From: an uncultured Porphyromonadaceae bacterium
GTDB lineage: Bacteria; Bacteroidota; Bacteroidia; Bacteroidales; Muribaculaceae
Length of the DNA stretch: 34,309 nt
Assembly: GCA_947176295.1 (NCBI GenBank)
Contig: CAMWQB010000017.1
Span: 1-34,309 of the forward strand
Reading direction: 5' to 3'
The notes below the pieces were generated by a model. The model saw nothing but the letters and a program-made list of their open reading frames with translations. It was not told where the DNA came from and did no database searches. Positions within the stretch are counted from its first letter, which is position 1. Each line of letters begins with the position of its first letter. The translations under genes and the position numbers were made by a program. Positions 1 to 9,104 of this stretch are shown here, in pieces.

Positions 1-60
1 CCGCCCCCCCCCGAGCTCCACCCCCCCCCGGCGCCCCCCCCGCGGTCGAGGGGGGTGGGG
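1..60. other. C/G homopolymer-rich window edge
   Basis: Runs of C (up to nine or ten) alternate with runs of G. The dipeptidyl-peptidase reading frame on the minus strand turns into a Gly-rich nonsense tail here (Arg-Gly-Gly-Gly-Ala-Gly-Gly and so on). This looks like a low-quality contig end rather than biology. Confidence 0.6.
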
Positions 61-1274
61 GCTGCGGCCTGGAAGTATCGCGTGCCGTTGGCGTCCTTGC
101 CGTAGAAGGCCGTTGCGTCGGCGCCGGGGATGGCGGTCTCGGCAAGTGGCGTGCCCTGGTAGCTGATGGTGCGGTAGCTGAAGAATCCGGAGGCGAGGGT
201 GCCGACGGTGAATCCGTCGGCATCGCAGGTCATGGCGGCGTATGCTTCTTCGGGAATCCATGCGCGGGCCTCGTCGACGTAGAGGCTTTTGACGACAGCT
301 GACTTGGGATTGGCGCGGAAGATTTCGAGGCGGGTCTGGTCGCGGTTGAGGGATGCGACGACGAGGGTTTCGGCGTCGGGGCCGTATGCTATGCGGGGGA
401 TGTATTCGACTGACGAGGCAGGGAGGGCTATGTCCTTTATCTTGCGCGTCTCGATGTCGTATGAGTGGAGGGAGACGCGGGAGTTGGGCTTCCCTGCGAC
501 GGGGTATTTGTATGTGAATTCGCCGGGATAGAGGGCATACTGCGGGCGGGGATTGCATGCTCCTTCGTAGAGGGCGAGGGAGTAGGCGGGGACGTCGCGC
601 TCGTCGTAGCGGAGGTAGGCGAGTGTGAGGTTGTCCGGGGCCCAGGCCATGGAGCATGTGGTGGCGAATTCCTCCTCGTATGTCCAGTCGGGGACGCCGT
701 TGATTATTTCGTTGAGTGCGCCATCGGTGGTAACGGCTACTTCGGAGCCGTAGTCGAGTTTGGCGACGCGGATATTGTTTGTGGCGGGGTCGACGAAGGC
801 CACCATCCGGGAGTTGGGGGAAAAGATGGGTTCGCGCTGACGCGCCGTTTCCTTGGAGAGGGGTCGGAGGATGCGCGAGCGGACTTCGTAGACGTAATAT
901 ACGGCCGTGGAAGAGCGGCGGTATATGGGCTTGGCGTCGGTCCAGACGAGGATTCTGCTTGCGTCGGGGCTAAGACGGAAGCCTTCGATTGATGCAATCT
1001 GAGCCTCGCGTGTGTTTGCGACGTCGAAAAGAATTCCTGTGTCCTTGCCGTCGGCAATGGAGGAAAGGGTGATTTTGCGGCAGTCGGGAGAGAGAGAGGC
1101 GATGTTGGCGCCATCGGGCATGTATGTGAATTCGGCGGGGGTATCGGGGCGCGAAGCCGGGGCCACAAACTTCTCGAGCTCGCCGGCGAGGCGAGGCGAG
1201 GGAGTTGCGGCGGATGCTCCGGTAGCGGATAGGAGCAGAAGAGTAAGGGATATGCTTGCGTGGCGTAACGTCAT
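1..1274 (-). CDS. Dipeptidyl-peptidase IV (S9 family), N-terminal part only
   Basis: This is a leftward gene running off the left edge; about 424 codons are visible. It starts with a typical signal peptide (residues 1-24, Leu-rich core then ATGASA), so the protein is exported. The visible part is the DPPIV N-terminal beta-propeller. The family hallmark GVPDWTYEEEF at residues 194-204 carries the Glu pair that binds the substrate amino terminus, and a YPVAGKPNS-type motif follows. The catalytic Ser/Asp/His alpha/beta-hydrolase domain would lie outside the window. The family removes X-Pro dipeptides from peptide N-termini, usually in the periplasm of Bacteroidales. The last ~20 codons are unreliable (homopolymer edge). 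The gene starts 56 bp after the stop of the coiled-coil gene and probably shares its transcript. Confidence 0.9.
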   Translation of the reverse strand, partial: MTLRHASISLTLLLLSATGASAATPSPRLAGELEKFVAPASRPDTPAEFTYMPDGANIASLSPDCRKITLSSIADGKDTGILFDVANTREAQIASIEGFRLSPDASRILVWTDAKPIYRRSSTAVYYVYEVRSRILRPLSKETARQREPIFSPNSRMVAFVDPATNNIRVAKLDYGSEVAVTTDGALNEIINGVPDWTYEEEFATTCSMAWAPDNLTLAYLRYDERDVPAYSLALYEGACNPRPQYALYPGEFTYKYPVAGKPNSRVSLHSYDIETRKIKDIALPASSVEYIPRIAYGPDAETLVVASLNRDQTRLEIFRANPKSAVVKSLYVDEARAWIPEEAYAAMTCDADGFTVGTLASGFFSYRTISYQGTPLAETAIPGADATAFYGKDANGTRYFQAAAPTPLDRGGGAGGGWSSGGG

Positions 1275-1330
1275 GGTAATATCTATAACAATCGTGGGCT
1301 AAAATAGGTCGCCTTGCGAGGGACTAATGT

Positions 1331-2701
1331 TCAGAAAAGCGAGAGCTGGGAGTCGTGGTCCTTAGGCTTAGGTTTTCTCGGGGGCTCCTGGTATCCGAAT
1401 TCTTCGTCGGTGAGCTCGGAGCGGACGATGGTGCCTTTCGGTGGCGTGCCGGTGAGCCAGTCCACTTCGCGGAATCCGTCGTCGAGGTCTTCAGGGCGGA
1501 TTGGGCTTGTGGCAATCATGTTGTCGGAGTTGTAGTCTTCGTGCGGGTCGGCAAGGCCGGAATCTCCGAAGGGTAGGGAGGGGGTGAGGGCTCCGGATAG
1601 GCGCTTCTCGGCTTTGTCGAGGCGCGAGCGGAGGTCGCGGTTTTTCTGTTGGAGGGCCTTTATCCGCTCGTCGCGCTTGGTAATGGCTGTCTCGACCTGT
1701 AGCATCTGAGCGTTCAGCTGCTCCATCCCTTTGAGGAGGCGGGCGGCTTCGTCGAGCTGGGCGTCTTTTTCTTCGAGTTCTTTGCGGAGATTGCGGATGC
1801 CGGCGTTTGCGGCATCGAGGTCGGCCGCTATTCCGGCCGAAGCGTCGGCGGCTTTGCGGCGCTCTTCGACGAGCTCGTGCTGGAGAGAATTATACATCTC
1901 CGTGGCCGTGCGGGGTGCTTCTTCGCGGGCGGCGAGGTCTTTTTCGAGGGCTGCGATCTTTTCGTTGGCGGATTCGAGGGCAGCTTCGGCTGCGGGATCG
2001 GGAGCCGGGGTTGCAGCGGCATCTCCGGGCGCGCTCCCTGCGGCCGCGAGCTGAGCGCGGAGGCGCTCGACTTCGGCGGAGAGCTCTTCGACCACGGCGG
2101 GCTGGATTTCGGAGAGTTTGATTTTGTTGAGGAGGCTCTTGTTTTCGAGCTCGAACTGCTCGCGATCGGCTTCGAGGGCAGCGAGCTGCTGCTCGAGGTC
2201 CTGGACGCGGTCGGCCATGGCGCGGCGGCGGCGGTCGGCGCTGAGTTGCTGCTCTTTTATGGATGAGCGCTGGTGCTCGAGACTTTCTTTTTCCTGGCGC
2301 AGGCGTGCGAGCTCGGCGAGGGTCTCGTGGTTTTCGTGTCGGACAGCTCCTTCGGCATATACCCGGGCGTCTTGAACAAGGCGCGTGAGGTAGTCTTTGA
2401 GGGATTGGTCGAGGGTTTTATAAAGGAATTCTTCTTGAGCTTTTGTGTCGATGGATGCGCTGACGAATTGCGGGAGCGATTCGTTGAACACGCTGACGAC
2501 GGATGTGAAAATCCCTCGGACGGCCCGGGGGTCGAGCACGGGCGCCTCGGGAGCGGGCTCCGGTTCGGCGTTAGCGGCTTCAACAGCTCCGGGGACTGCT
2601 TTTGCGGAGAAGCTGTCGTCGGCAAGGAGCTTGTCTTCGTCGTCGACCGTCGGGTCGGGGCCGAAGCCGAAAGCGCTTTTGAGTGATTTGAGGAAGCTCA
2701 T
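1331..2701 (-). CDS. Coiled-coil protein of unknown function
   Basis: 456 aa with no recognised enzyme domain. Residues ~1-35 are acidic and start with a short hydrophobic/basic stretch (MSFLKSLKSAFGFGP). Residues ~60-120 look helical. Residues ~125-350 form a long heptad-rich coiled coil full of Glu, Arg, Ala, Leu and Gln (for example LEQQLAALEADREQFELEN). The C-terminal ~100 residues are acidic and Pro-rich. There is no signal peptide, so it is likely cytoplasmic. It lies between the PPDK-like gene (46 bp upstream) and the DPPIV gene, all leftward, which suggests an operon. It could be a scaffold or cell-organisation protein; the sequence does not say which. Confidence 0.75.
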   Translation of the reverse strand: MSFLKSLKSAFGFGPDPTVDDEDKLLADDSFSAKAVPGAVEAANAEPEPAPEAPVLDPRAVRGIFTSVVSVFNESLPQFVSASIDTKAQEEFLYKTLDQSLKDYLTRLVQDARVYAEGAVRHENHETLAELARLRQEKESLEHQRSSIKEQQLSADRRRRAMADRVQDLEQQLAALEADREQFELENKSLLNKIKLSEIQPAVVEELSAEVERLRAQLAAAGSAPGDAAATPAPDPAAEAALESANEKIAALEKDLAAREEAPRTATEMYNSLQHELVEERRKAADASAGIAADLDAANAGIRNLRKELEEKDAQLDEAARLLKGMEQLNAQMLQVETAITKRDERIKALQQKNRDLRSRLDKAEKRLSGALTPSLPFGDSGLADPHEDYNSDNMIATSPIRPEDLDDGFREVDWLTGTPPKGTIVRSELTDEEFGYQEPPRKPKPKDHDSQLSLF

Positions 2702-2747
2702 GGGATTGGGTTGGGGGGAGGAGGTTTTATGTTAGGTAGATTGACAA

Positions 2748-5726
2748 TCAGGCGAAGCCGGGCTTGAGAATTTGTCCGCGTCCTTGGCGGCCGTTAATTG
2801 CAATGGAGAGCGGAGCGGGGAAGCGGACTATGCGAATGAAGTTGTCCTCGTATTCCGCGGGCATGCTGTCGAGGAAGGGGAGGTCGATGTATCCCATGCC
2901 ACCGGAGGGGTCGACGGTGAAGTATCCGACGCCGAAGCTCGTGAGGTTCTGGAAGAAGTGAGTCCCCTGGCTGGGCTCGATGCGATAGCCCGGAAGGGAG
3001 GTCTCGACGATGAGACGTGCACCGGAAATCTCGGGCCACTTTACGGGGATTCCGAGGGAGGGGTCGGATGAGCCCCAGCGGCCCATGCCGATGAGGACAT
3101 ATCCTTCGTTGCGGGAAGTGAATTCGCGGTTTATGCGGTCGAGCAGCGGAGGAATCTCGCGGTTGCGGAGGGGATTGAAGTTCTCCGGGCGGATGTATAC
3201 GATTGTGGACACGCCTTCGACCATTCCGTGGCCGAGTGCTGTGGAGCTGCGGACGATGAGCTCGGAGTCGGGATGGTCGAAGACCTTATCGGCGACGAGC
3301 TGTTTTTTGTCGATGATGGGTCGAATCTGGAGCCAGTATAGGTTGCCTTTTATGCCCTCGGATGTTTCTTTGGGGAGGACGTTGCCGGCGAATTCAATTT
3401 CGATGGGCCTCTGCATGGCGGCCTGCCCCTGTGAGAGCATGAAGTGTATGGCCGGGGCCAGGGGCAGGGCTTTGTCGCGGAGGATGTTGGCGAAGGTGAC
3501 GATGCGTCGTCCGCGCCCGTAGTCGCAGTCGTTGATGTAGCCGTCCTGGGCGTTGTATGTGCTGACGGTCCATTTCAGGGCGTCGGTGCCGGCAAATTGC
3601 TGAATGCTGAGGCGGGCGAGGTTGTAGCCGTCGTCGACGGTGGGGGTGTTGGTGTCGGGGCTTGCCTGGCGGCGGAGTGCGAGGAGGGAGGTCTGGGTGT
3701 CGCGGAGTGCGGCATCGAGCGTGGAGGTCTGGAGGACGTGCTCGGGGTGGAGGGGCGAGAAGCGCAGCCCTCTGCCGCCGTCGACGATGTATTTTCCGAG
3801 GCCCACGGCGACTTCGGCCACGCCGTCTTCGGGCTCTTCATCGCCGAGGGGATAGTAGTTGAGGGAGCGTCCTACGCCGGAGAAGGAGGGGAAGTAGTAT
3901 TCGCCGTGGTCGGCGCCGATAACTTCCTGAATAATGACGGCCATCTTTTCCTGGTCGATGACGTTGCTTGTGGCCGACATGTAGGCCTTGGAGTCGCGGT
4001 AGAAGACGGATGCGTACACGCCTTTGATAGCCTGCTCAAGGAGGGAGAGGCGGAGCTCGCGGTCAGAGGTGAAGGGCACCATGTAGGTGCTGTATATTCC
4101 TGCGAAGGGCTGGTAGTGGGAGTCTTCGAGCAGGCTCGAGGAGCGGACGGCCATGGGGCGGTCGAGGACCTCGAAGAGGGCCATGAGGTCTTCGCGGAGG
4201 CGCTCGGGGAGCGTGCCGCGAAGGAATGCGGCGAGGATTTCGTCGTCGGAAACGTCGGTGCTCAGAGCCAGGGGGTAGAGGCCGTTGGTGGCCATGAATT
4301 CATCGAAGAGATCGGTGCAGAGGACGACCGTGCGGGGAATGGATATTGTGAGGCCCTGGAAGTTGTCGCAAATTGGGTTCTTCTTGATGATTGAGTCGAT
4401 GAAGGCGAGGCCGCGGCCTTTGCCTCCGAGGCTGCCCTGACCTATGCGGGCGAAGTTGGAGTAATGGTCGAATCGGTCTTTCTGGAAAATGGCGACGACG
4501 CCTCGGTTTTTCATCTTCCTGTATTTGACGATGAGGTCGAAGAAGAGCTGCCTTGCGGCGGGGACTTCTTCGAGGGAGCCGAAGCGGTGTCGGCGGATAA
4601 CGTCGGCTATAGGGAAGAGTGCGCGGGAGTATAGCCAGCGGGAGATGTCGTTGGTTGAGGCATGGAACAGGAGCGATTCGGCGGGGATGTCCCACACACG
4701 CTTCTGCATGTCCTTGAGGTTTGTGATGCGCATGATCTCGCGGCCGGTGTGGGGGTCGCGGATTACGAAGTCGCCGAAGCCGAAATTGCCCATAATGGCG
4801 TCTTCGAGGTCGACGGAGAGCTTTTTTGAGTTCTTGTCGACGAAAACGGCCCCGAGCTCTTCGGCGGGCTCGCGGTTCACTTCTTCGCTGGACTCGATGA
4901 TGATCGGGAGGGAGGGGTCGGATTCCCGGAGGCGTCGGGCGAGGCGGAGGCCGGCTTTGGCGTCTTTGACTCCGTTGCGCATGAATGAGACGTCGCTGAT
5001 TACGCCGAGCATGTTTTTGCCGTAGCGGTTGTAGAGGTCGATGGCTTCCTCGTATGTGCGGGCGAGCATTACTTTCGGGCGCCCGCGCATGCGGAGCATC
5101 TGCTCGTGCTGGTTGAGTGCTTCGGTGGAGAAGTTGCGGCTCTGCTTGAGGAGAAATTTATAGACGTGGGGAAGGATCGAGGAGTAGAAGCGGACGGAGT
5201 CTTCGACGAGCATAATCATCTGGACGCCGACGTCGGTGATGTCCTGCTGATTGAGGCGGTCTTCGAGGAGCTTGATGATGGCCAGGAGGAGATCCATGTT
5301 TCCGAGCCATGAGAAGACGTAGTCGACCCCTGAGAGGTCCTCGTGTCCGATTCTACGGGAAACTTCCTTCGAGAAGGGAGTGAGCAGGACGGTGGGGACG
5401 TCGGGATGGGCCTGCTTGATTAGGCGGCAACCCTCGGCTGAGAGGGATATGTCTCCTGCGGGCATGACGAGGACGAGGTCGAAGTTCTTTTCGGCCATAG
5501 CCTTGATAGCCTCGTCGAAGTTTGAGACGCGCGACACGCGGGGCGGGGAGCTGAGGTTGAGGGAGACGTATTCGTTGTAGAGCTGCTCTTCGACGCGGCC
5601 GTCCTCTTCCATAATGAAGGCATCGTAGGGCGACGCGATGAGAAGGACATTGAAAATGCGCCGCTGCATAAGGTGGCGGAACGCTGTGTCCTTAAGATAC
5701 ATCCTGCTTAGAGCTTCCTCGTTCAT
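2748..5726 (-). CDS. Receiver-domain / PEP-pyruvate-dikinase-like (PPDK N-terminal) fusion
   Basis: 992 aa. Residues ~25-150 form a degenerate receiver-like fold. Residues ~170-310 form a second receiver domain with the acidic pocket VED (174-176), a phosphoacceptor candidate Asp245 (VISDVSF) and the conserved Lys298 (VDKNSKK). From ~430 onward there is a PPDK/PEP-synthase ATP-grasp region, with GSLGGKGRG near 433 and the VRSSSLLEDS motif near 528, and a nucleotide-binding end (WLQIRPI). I see no swivelling phosphohistidine domain and no PEP-binding TIM barrel, so it is not a complete PPDK or PEP synthase. Known relatives in Bacteroidetes are annotated only as PEP/pyruvate-binding proteins. 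A phospho-relay-controlled ATP-dependent phosphotransferase is an inference. It is probably the first gene of the leftward operon with the coiled-coil and DPPIV genes. Confidence 0.85.
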   Translation of the reverse strand: MNEEALSRMYLKDTAFRHLMQRRIFNVLLIASPYDAFIMEEDGRVEEQLYNEYVSLNLSSPPRVSRVSNFDEAIKAMAEKNFDLVLVMPAGDISLSAEGCRLIKQAHPDVPTVLLTPFSKEVSRRIGHEDLSGVDYVFSWLGNMDLLLAIIKLLEDRLNQQDITDVGVQMIMLVEDSVRFYSSILPHVYKFLLKQSRNFSTEALNQHEQMLRMRGRPKVMLARTYEEAIDLYNRYGKNMLGVISDVSFMRNGVKDAKAGLRLARRLRESDPSLPIIIESSEEVNREPAEELGAVFVDKNSKKLSVDLEDAIMGNFGFGDFVIRDPHTGREIMRITNLKDMQKRVWDIPAESLLFHASTNDISRWLYSRALFPIADVIRRHRFGSLEEVPAARQLFFDLIVKYRKMKNRGVVAIFQKDRFDHYSNFARIGQGSLGGKGRGLAFIDSIIKKNPICDNFQGLTISIPRTVVLCTDLFDEFMATNGLYPLALSTDVSDDEILAAFLRGTLPERLREDLMALFEVLDRPMAVRSSSLLEDSHYQPFAGIYSTYMVPFTSDRELRLSLLEQAIKGVYASVFYRDSKAYMSATSNVIDQEKMAVIIQEVIGADHGEYYFPSFSGVGRSLNYYPLGDEEPEDGVAEVAVGLGKYIVDGGRGLRFSPLHPEHVLQTSTLDAALRDTQTSLLALRRQASPDTNTPTVDDGYNLARLSIQQFAGTDALKWTVSTYNAQDGYINDCDYGRGRRIVTFANILRDKALPLAPAIHFMLSQGQAAMQRPIEIEFAGNVLPKETSEGIKGNLYWLQIRPIIDKKQLVADKVFDHPDSELIVRSSTALGHGMVEGVSTIVYIRPENFNPLRNREIPPLLDRINREFTSRNEGYVLIGMGRWGSSDPSLGIPVKWPEISGARLIVETSLPGYRIEPSQGTHFFQNLTSFGVGYFTVDPSGGMGYIDLPFLDSMPAEYEDNFIRIVRFPAPLSIAINGRQGRGQILKPGFA

Positions 5727-5779
5727 GAGCGTTTAGGGAATTTTCTACAAAAGTACATAAAAAATTGCATCCTGAGGGC

Positions 5780-5808
5780 TTTGCGGTGAATATTTTTTCG
5801 TAACTTTG
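5780..5808 (+). promoter_or_regulatory. Bacteroidetes-type promoter of efp
   Basis: The -33 element TTTG (5780-5783) is followed after 17 bp by the -7 element TAACTTTG (5801-5808), a good match to the TTTG / TAnnTTTG consensus of the Bacteroidetes primary sigma factor. It lies ~80 bp upstream of the efp start. Confidence 0.75.
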
Positions 5809-5888
5809 TGGCCTAAACGGCGTGAAGCCGCCCAAAGTCTGAATAATTCATATCACAAAAATAAAAAAAGCAAACCACCATTTCATTT

Positions 5889-6455
5889 ATGGCAACGACT
5901 GCTGATTTCAAAAACGGTATGTGCCTCGATATCGACGGGCAGTACTACTTTATCGTAGAATTCCTGCATGTTAAGCCCGGCAAGGGTCCGGCTTTCGTGC
6001 GCACGAAACTTAAGAATGTCCGCACGGGCCGCATCCTCGACAAGACGTGGAACTCGGGCGTGAAGGTGAACGAAGTACGAATCGAACGCCGTCCCTATCA
6101 GTTCTCCTACAAGGACGATATGGGCTATCATTTCCTGCACACAGAGACGTGGGAAGAAATCATCCTCCCCGGAGAGAGCATCGCCGGAGTTGAATTCCTG
6201 AAGGAAGGCGACGTCTGCGAGGCAAACGTTGAGGCAGCTTCGGAGACGGTGCTGACCTGCGAGATGCCCACGTCGGTGGTTCTCGAAATCACTTATACGG
6301 AGCCCGGCATCAAGGGCGATACGGCCACGAACACGCTGAAGCCGGCTACGGTGGAGACGGGTGCTGAAGTGCGCGTGCCCCTGTTCTGCAACACGGGCGA
6401 CAAGGTGCGCATCGATACCCGCGACGGCTCGTACGTGGAACGTGTGAAGGCTTGA
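5889..6455 (+). CDS. efp: Translation elongation factor P
   Basis: 188 aa, the usual EF-P length. It binds ribosomes stalled at polyproline stretches and promotes peptide-bond formation. The three beta-barrel domains are recognisable: an N-terminal KOW-like domain with the loop KPGKGPAF, where Lys32 is the position modified in many EF-Ps (Lys34 in E. coli); a middle OB domain; and the C-terminal OB domain ending [19 protein letters not shown], which is the EF-P signature. The gene is monocistronic, with its own promoter upstream and a terminator hairpin 24 bp after the stop. The ATG start is certain because the family begins [10 protein letters not shown]. Confidence 0.97.
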   Translation: MATTADFKNGMCLDIDGQYYFIVEFLHVKPGKGPAFVRTKLKNVRTGRILDKTWNSGVKVNEVRIERRPYQFSYKDDMGYHFLHTETWEEIILPGESIAGVEFLKEGDVCEANVEAASETVLTCEMPTSVVLEITYTEPGIKGDTATNTLKPATVETGAEVRVPLFCNTGDKVRIDTRDGSYVERVKA

Positions 6456-6479
6456 GCCACTGCGCGATAGGAAATTTTC

Positions 6480-6513
6480 AGCGCCCTCCGGACTTTGAGA
6501 TCCGGGGGGCGCT
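6480..6513. terminator. Terminator hairpin between convergent efp and patatin genes
   Basis: A 13-bp inverted repeat, 6480-6492 (AGCGCCCTCCGGA) with 6501-6513 (TCCGGGGGGCGCT), has one G-T wobble and an 8-nt loop. It lies between the two convergent genes and could serve both. There is no long T run on the plus side. Confidence 0.7.
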
Positions 6514-6536
6514 GTGTTGATGGAGGTGGCTATGAT

Positions 6537-8903
6537 TTAATCGAGGAAGCGGGGCGCGGGCAGATAGATGCCGAAGGATATACCGACGTTCACTTTCTGG
6601 CCCTGAGCGGCGGTGTAGTTGGCGTATGCGCCTACGGAAGCGAAGGGGAGGCGATACATGGCGTCGAGCTCGACGAAGGGCGTGAAGTGGCCGAACCATT
6701 TGCCGTAGCGGGCTGTGTGGAAGCCGTCGTAGCTGTCGAGGATGCGACGCAGGGGGGCGAAGAGATGGCCGGTGAGGCGGATGGAGAAGCTGTCGTTGAG
6801 CTTGTAGACGGGTGTGAGGCCTACGGCGACGTAGCTGTTGGCGCGCAGGGCGGCGTTGAAGGCGTTGTCGCTCGATGGGGTAGGGCTGTAGACTGGCGCG
6901 GAGCTCAAGGCGGCGTAGTAGTTAGAGAGGAGTTTGCGGGTGGAGAGAAGCGCTTCGGCGCGCAGGCCCAGGGCCCAGTGGGGATGTAGGTCGAAGAACT
7001 GGCGGTATTTGCCGTAGAATTGTCCCCAGGCCTGATGCGTGCTTGTCTTGTTGTCTAATCCGTCGGGGAGGAGGGAGTTGGTGAAATGGGAGCGACCGAG
7101 AAATCCGCTTACGCCGAGGTGGCATTGGTAGCCGGAGGTGGGGAAGTTCAGGTCGTCGAGCGTGTATGCGTCGTAGGCGGCATAGGCTTTGCCGAGGTCG
7201 AGGGCCACGTGGTCGCGTCCGGCGGCGAAGCTCTGTGCGTCGGTGCTCTGATAGAAACTGTTGTACAGACGTCCTCCGCCGGCGCCGATTTCGAGTGTGC
7301 CCATGCGTCCGGCCGAGGTGCTCCAATACAGCTTGCCGAAGTATTCGTGGTTGATGGAAAAGGATGGCTCGTTGACGAAGAAGAGGCGGTCGTTGACGAG
7401 ATAGCGGCGGCGCATGGCCACGGCGTCGAAACCGAAGGCGGAGGGCACGCGGCGCCCGTTGATGTTGTATCGTGCGCGGAACATTCCGGCCATGTAGCTC
7501 TGGCCAATCCAGCCTGACAGGCTGGTGCTGATGCTCTTGTAGCTCAGGGTGCTGTATCCGAGGGAGAGGTAGAGATAACTGTTGGCGGCCGAGGTAACGT
7601 ATCCGCCGAGGGATGCCTTGAGCGGGGCCTTCACGGCGGCCTTGAGGTCGAGGGTGAAGAGGTCGGTGGTGTCGTTGAAGGAGGATTTGACGCGGAAGTC
7701 CTGAATCTGGCCTGTGCTGACGGCACTGTAGTAGGCCCTGCGCACGCGGTCGGCGCCGATGGTGTCGCGGTGGTGGGCGGGATAGAAGAGGGAGGAGATG
7801 AATTTATTCTGCGAGGGTGTGGCTCCGGAGACGTTCACGCGGTCGTAGACCACGGCGGGGGTTTTGGCCTTGAATAGCTCGCGGCGCATGCGCCGGGCGC
7901 GTGCGGGCATGCGCGTGGGTATGCGGCCTTTTATCGAGTCCATCATCTCCATGGCTTTGTCGTAGCCGCGCTTGTAGATTGCGCGGGCTTTCTGGAAGTC
8001 GAGCAGCCCGAAGTCGTCGACATCGACGCGGATGCGTATGCCGTTTTCGGTGGGGACTTCGGTGGATTGCGGGCGCGTAACGAGGTAGCTCACCTGGGAA
8101 ATGATGGAGGCGGGGATGGAGTCGTCGGGGGAGGCGACATCGACGCCGAGGATGAAGGACGGGGCAAAGTCTTCGTTCATGACATCGACGGGGAAGTTGT
8201 CGTAAATTCCACCATCGTACATGAGATTTCCGTCGACTACAATAGGCTGGAACACAAGCGGGAAGCTCATGGAGGAGCGGACGGCATCGGCGAGGCTTCC
8301 CCGGCGGAACACGTGCTTGCTGTTGTGAGCGAGGTCGGAGGCCACGCAGCGGAAAGGCACCATCAGGCGGTTGAAGTCGCGACCGCACTGGGCGGAATAG
8401 GCTTCGAATAGCTCGACGAAAGCGAGGCTCATGGGAATTGGGTTGATGAGCGATTGGGGGGGCTCCTGGACGGTGTCGGCTTTCTGTTTTCCGAGCTTGA
8501 CGGGTACGGTGAGGAGCGAGGGCGAAGCCGCTTCGGAGGAGAAGAAATAGGTGAGCGCGGGATTAATTTTTCCGGTGCTCCAGTATGCGAATTCCTTGGA
8601 TTCGAGGATTTCCATCATTTCCTCGGGCGAGTGGCCCGTAACGTAGAGTGCGCCCATGATGGCGCCCATGGATGTGCCCGTAACGTAGTCGATCGGGATG
8701 TCGTTTTCTTCCAGAGCCTGGATTACGCCTGCGTGGGCAATGCCTTTCGCGCCACCGCCGCTGAGGACGAGGCCTACAGACTGATGGGCCTCCTGCCGGG
8801 TCTCGGCGGAGCCCGGCAGGAAGATCATGAGTGAGATGGCGAAGAGGAGATAGCGCAGGTGTTGAAGCGAGGCACATCCCGGTTGCATTCGCGATGTCAT
8901 CAT
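6537..8903 (-). CDS. Patatin-like phospholipase fused to an Omp85-type beta-barrel
   Basis: About 788 aa from the chosen start. A signal-peptide-like stretch (hydrophobic LLFAISLMIFLPGSA) is followed by a patatin lipase domain: oxyanion-hole GGGAKG at ~49-54, nucleophile Ser78 in GTSMG, and the catalytic Asp in a DGG motif (YDGGIYDN). The C-terminal half alternates aromatic and polar residues and ends in a beta-strand with terminal F/L/D, as in BamA/Omp85-type outer-membrane barrels. The architecture resembles PlpD-type surface phospholipases (established family knowledge). The frame is open up to 9014, but a -7 promoter box at 8957-8964 and a tRNA terminator at 8986-9019 lie inside that extension. 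The start at 8903 (or 8900) is therefore preferred. Confidence 0.9.
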   Translation of the reverse strand: MMTSRMQPGCASLQHLRYLLFAISLMIFLPGSAETRQEAHQSVGLVLSGGGAKGIAHAGVIQALEENDIPIDYVTGTSMGAIMGALYVTGHSPEEMMEILESKEFAYWSTGKINPALTYFFSSEAASPSLLTVPVKLGKQKADTVQEPPQSLINPIPMSLAFVELFEAYSAQCGRDFNRLMVPFRCVASDLAHNSKHVFRRGSLADAVRSSMSFPLVFQPIVVDGNLMYDGGIYDNFPVDVMNEDFAPSFILGVDVASPDDSIPASIISQVSYLVTRPQSTEVPTENGIRIRVDVDDFGLLDFQKARAIYKRGYDKAMEMMDSIKGRIPTRMPARARRMRRELFKAKTPAVVYDRVNVSGATPSQNKFISSLFYPAHHRDTIGADRVRRAYYSAVSTGQIQDFRVKSSFNDTTDLFTLDLKAAVKAPLKASLGGYVTSAANSYLYLSLGYSTLSYKSISTSLSGWIGQSYMAGMFRARYNINGRRVPSAFGFDAVAMRRRYLVNDRLFFVNEPSFSINHEYFGKLYWSTSAGRMGTLEIGAGGGRLYNSFYQSTDAQSFAAGRDHVALDLGKAYAAYDAYTLDDLNFPTSGYQCHLGVSGFLGRSHFTNSLLPDGLDNKTSTHQAWGQFYGKYRQFFDLHPHWALGLRAEALLSTRKLLSNYYAALSSAPVYSPTPSSDNAFNAALRANSYVAVGLTPVYKLNDSFSIRLTGHLFAPLRRILDSYDGFHTARYGKWFGHFTPFVELDAMYRLPFASVGAYANYTAAQGQKVNVGISFGIYLPAPRFLD

Positions 8904-8956
8904 AAAGTAAATTAGTTGAAGCGTGTGATGAACTTGTTTGTAAAATATGAACGCAG

Positions 8957-8964
8957 CAAAGGTA
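8957..8964 (-). promoter_or_regulatory. -7 promoter element of the patatin gene
   Basis: Minus-strand TACCTTTG matches TAnnTTTG. It lies ~54 bp upstream of the chosen ATG and just downstream of the tRNA terminator. The -33 region (TTTC near 8981-8984) is a weak match. Confidence 0.5.
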
Positions 8965-8985
8965 ATAAAAGTTCGGCGTGAAACG

Positions 8986-9019
8986 AAAAAAAGAGGAATG
9001 CGTTTTTGACGCATTCCTC
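8986..9019 (-). terminator. Rho-independent terminator of the leftward tRNA gene
   Basis: A perfect 11-bp stem (9009-9019 with 8993-9003, GAGGAATGCGT on the plus strand) with a 5-nt loop is followed on the minus strand by seven T (8986-8992). It sits 25 bp beyond the 3' end of the tRNA fragment, so it is the original terminator of that host tRNA gene. Confidence 0.85.
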
Positions 9020-9043
9020 AGAAAGCGCTCCTTCCGGAGCCTG

Positions 9044-9089
9044 AGCCGCGAGTGGGACTCGAACCCACGACCTTTTCGTTACGAATGAA
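9044..9089 (-). other. 3' fragment of a tRNA gene (probable tRNA-Thr, CGT) = prophage attachment site
   Basis: On the minus strand this reads as the last ~46 nt of a tRNA: anticodon loop TTCGTAA (anticodon CGT), variable loop AGGTC, T arm GTGGG-TTCGAGT-CCCAC, 3' acceptor strand TCGCGGC and discriminator T. No CCA is encoded. The 5' half (GCCGCGA acceptor, D arm) is absent: upstream of the anticodon stem the sequence becomes unrelated. The tRNA terminator follows in the proper place. This arrangement is expected at one end of an element integrated in a tRNA 3' end; the restored tRNA should lie at the other end, to the right of the window. The exact core length cannot be fixed without that copy. 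Isotype call is tentative. Confidence 0.75.
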
Positions 9090-9090
9090 A

Positions 9091-9104
9091 ACATTGCGCA
9101 ATGT
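9091..9104. repeat. Perfect 14-bp palindrome next to the attachment site
   Basis: ACATTGCGCAATGT is a perfect palindrome lying one base beyond the tRNA fragment, on the element side. It is framed by a 6-bp inverted repeat CGTTAC (9078-9083) / GTAACG (9103-9108). It could be a binding site for integrase or an excision factor; this is inference. Confidence 0.5.

Noticed and set aside
1-60. G/C runs as a quadruplex or regulatory feature
   Set aside because: They lie inside a conserved coding domain that becomes nonsense there, so a contig-end error is more likely.
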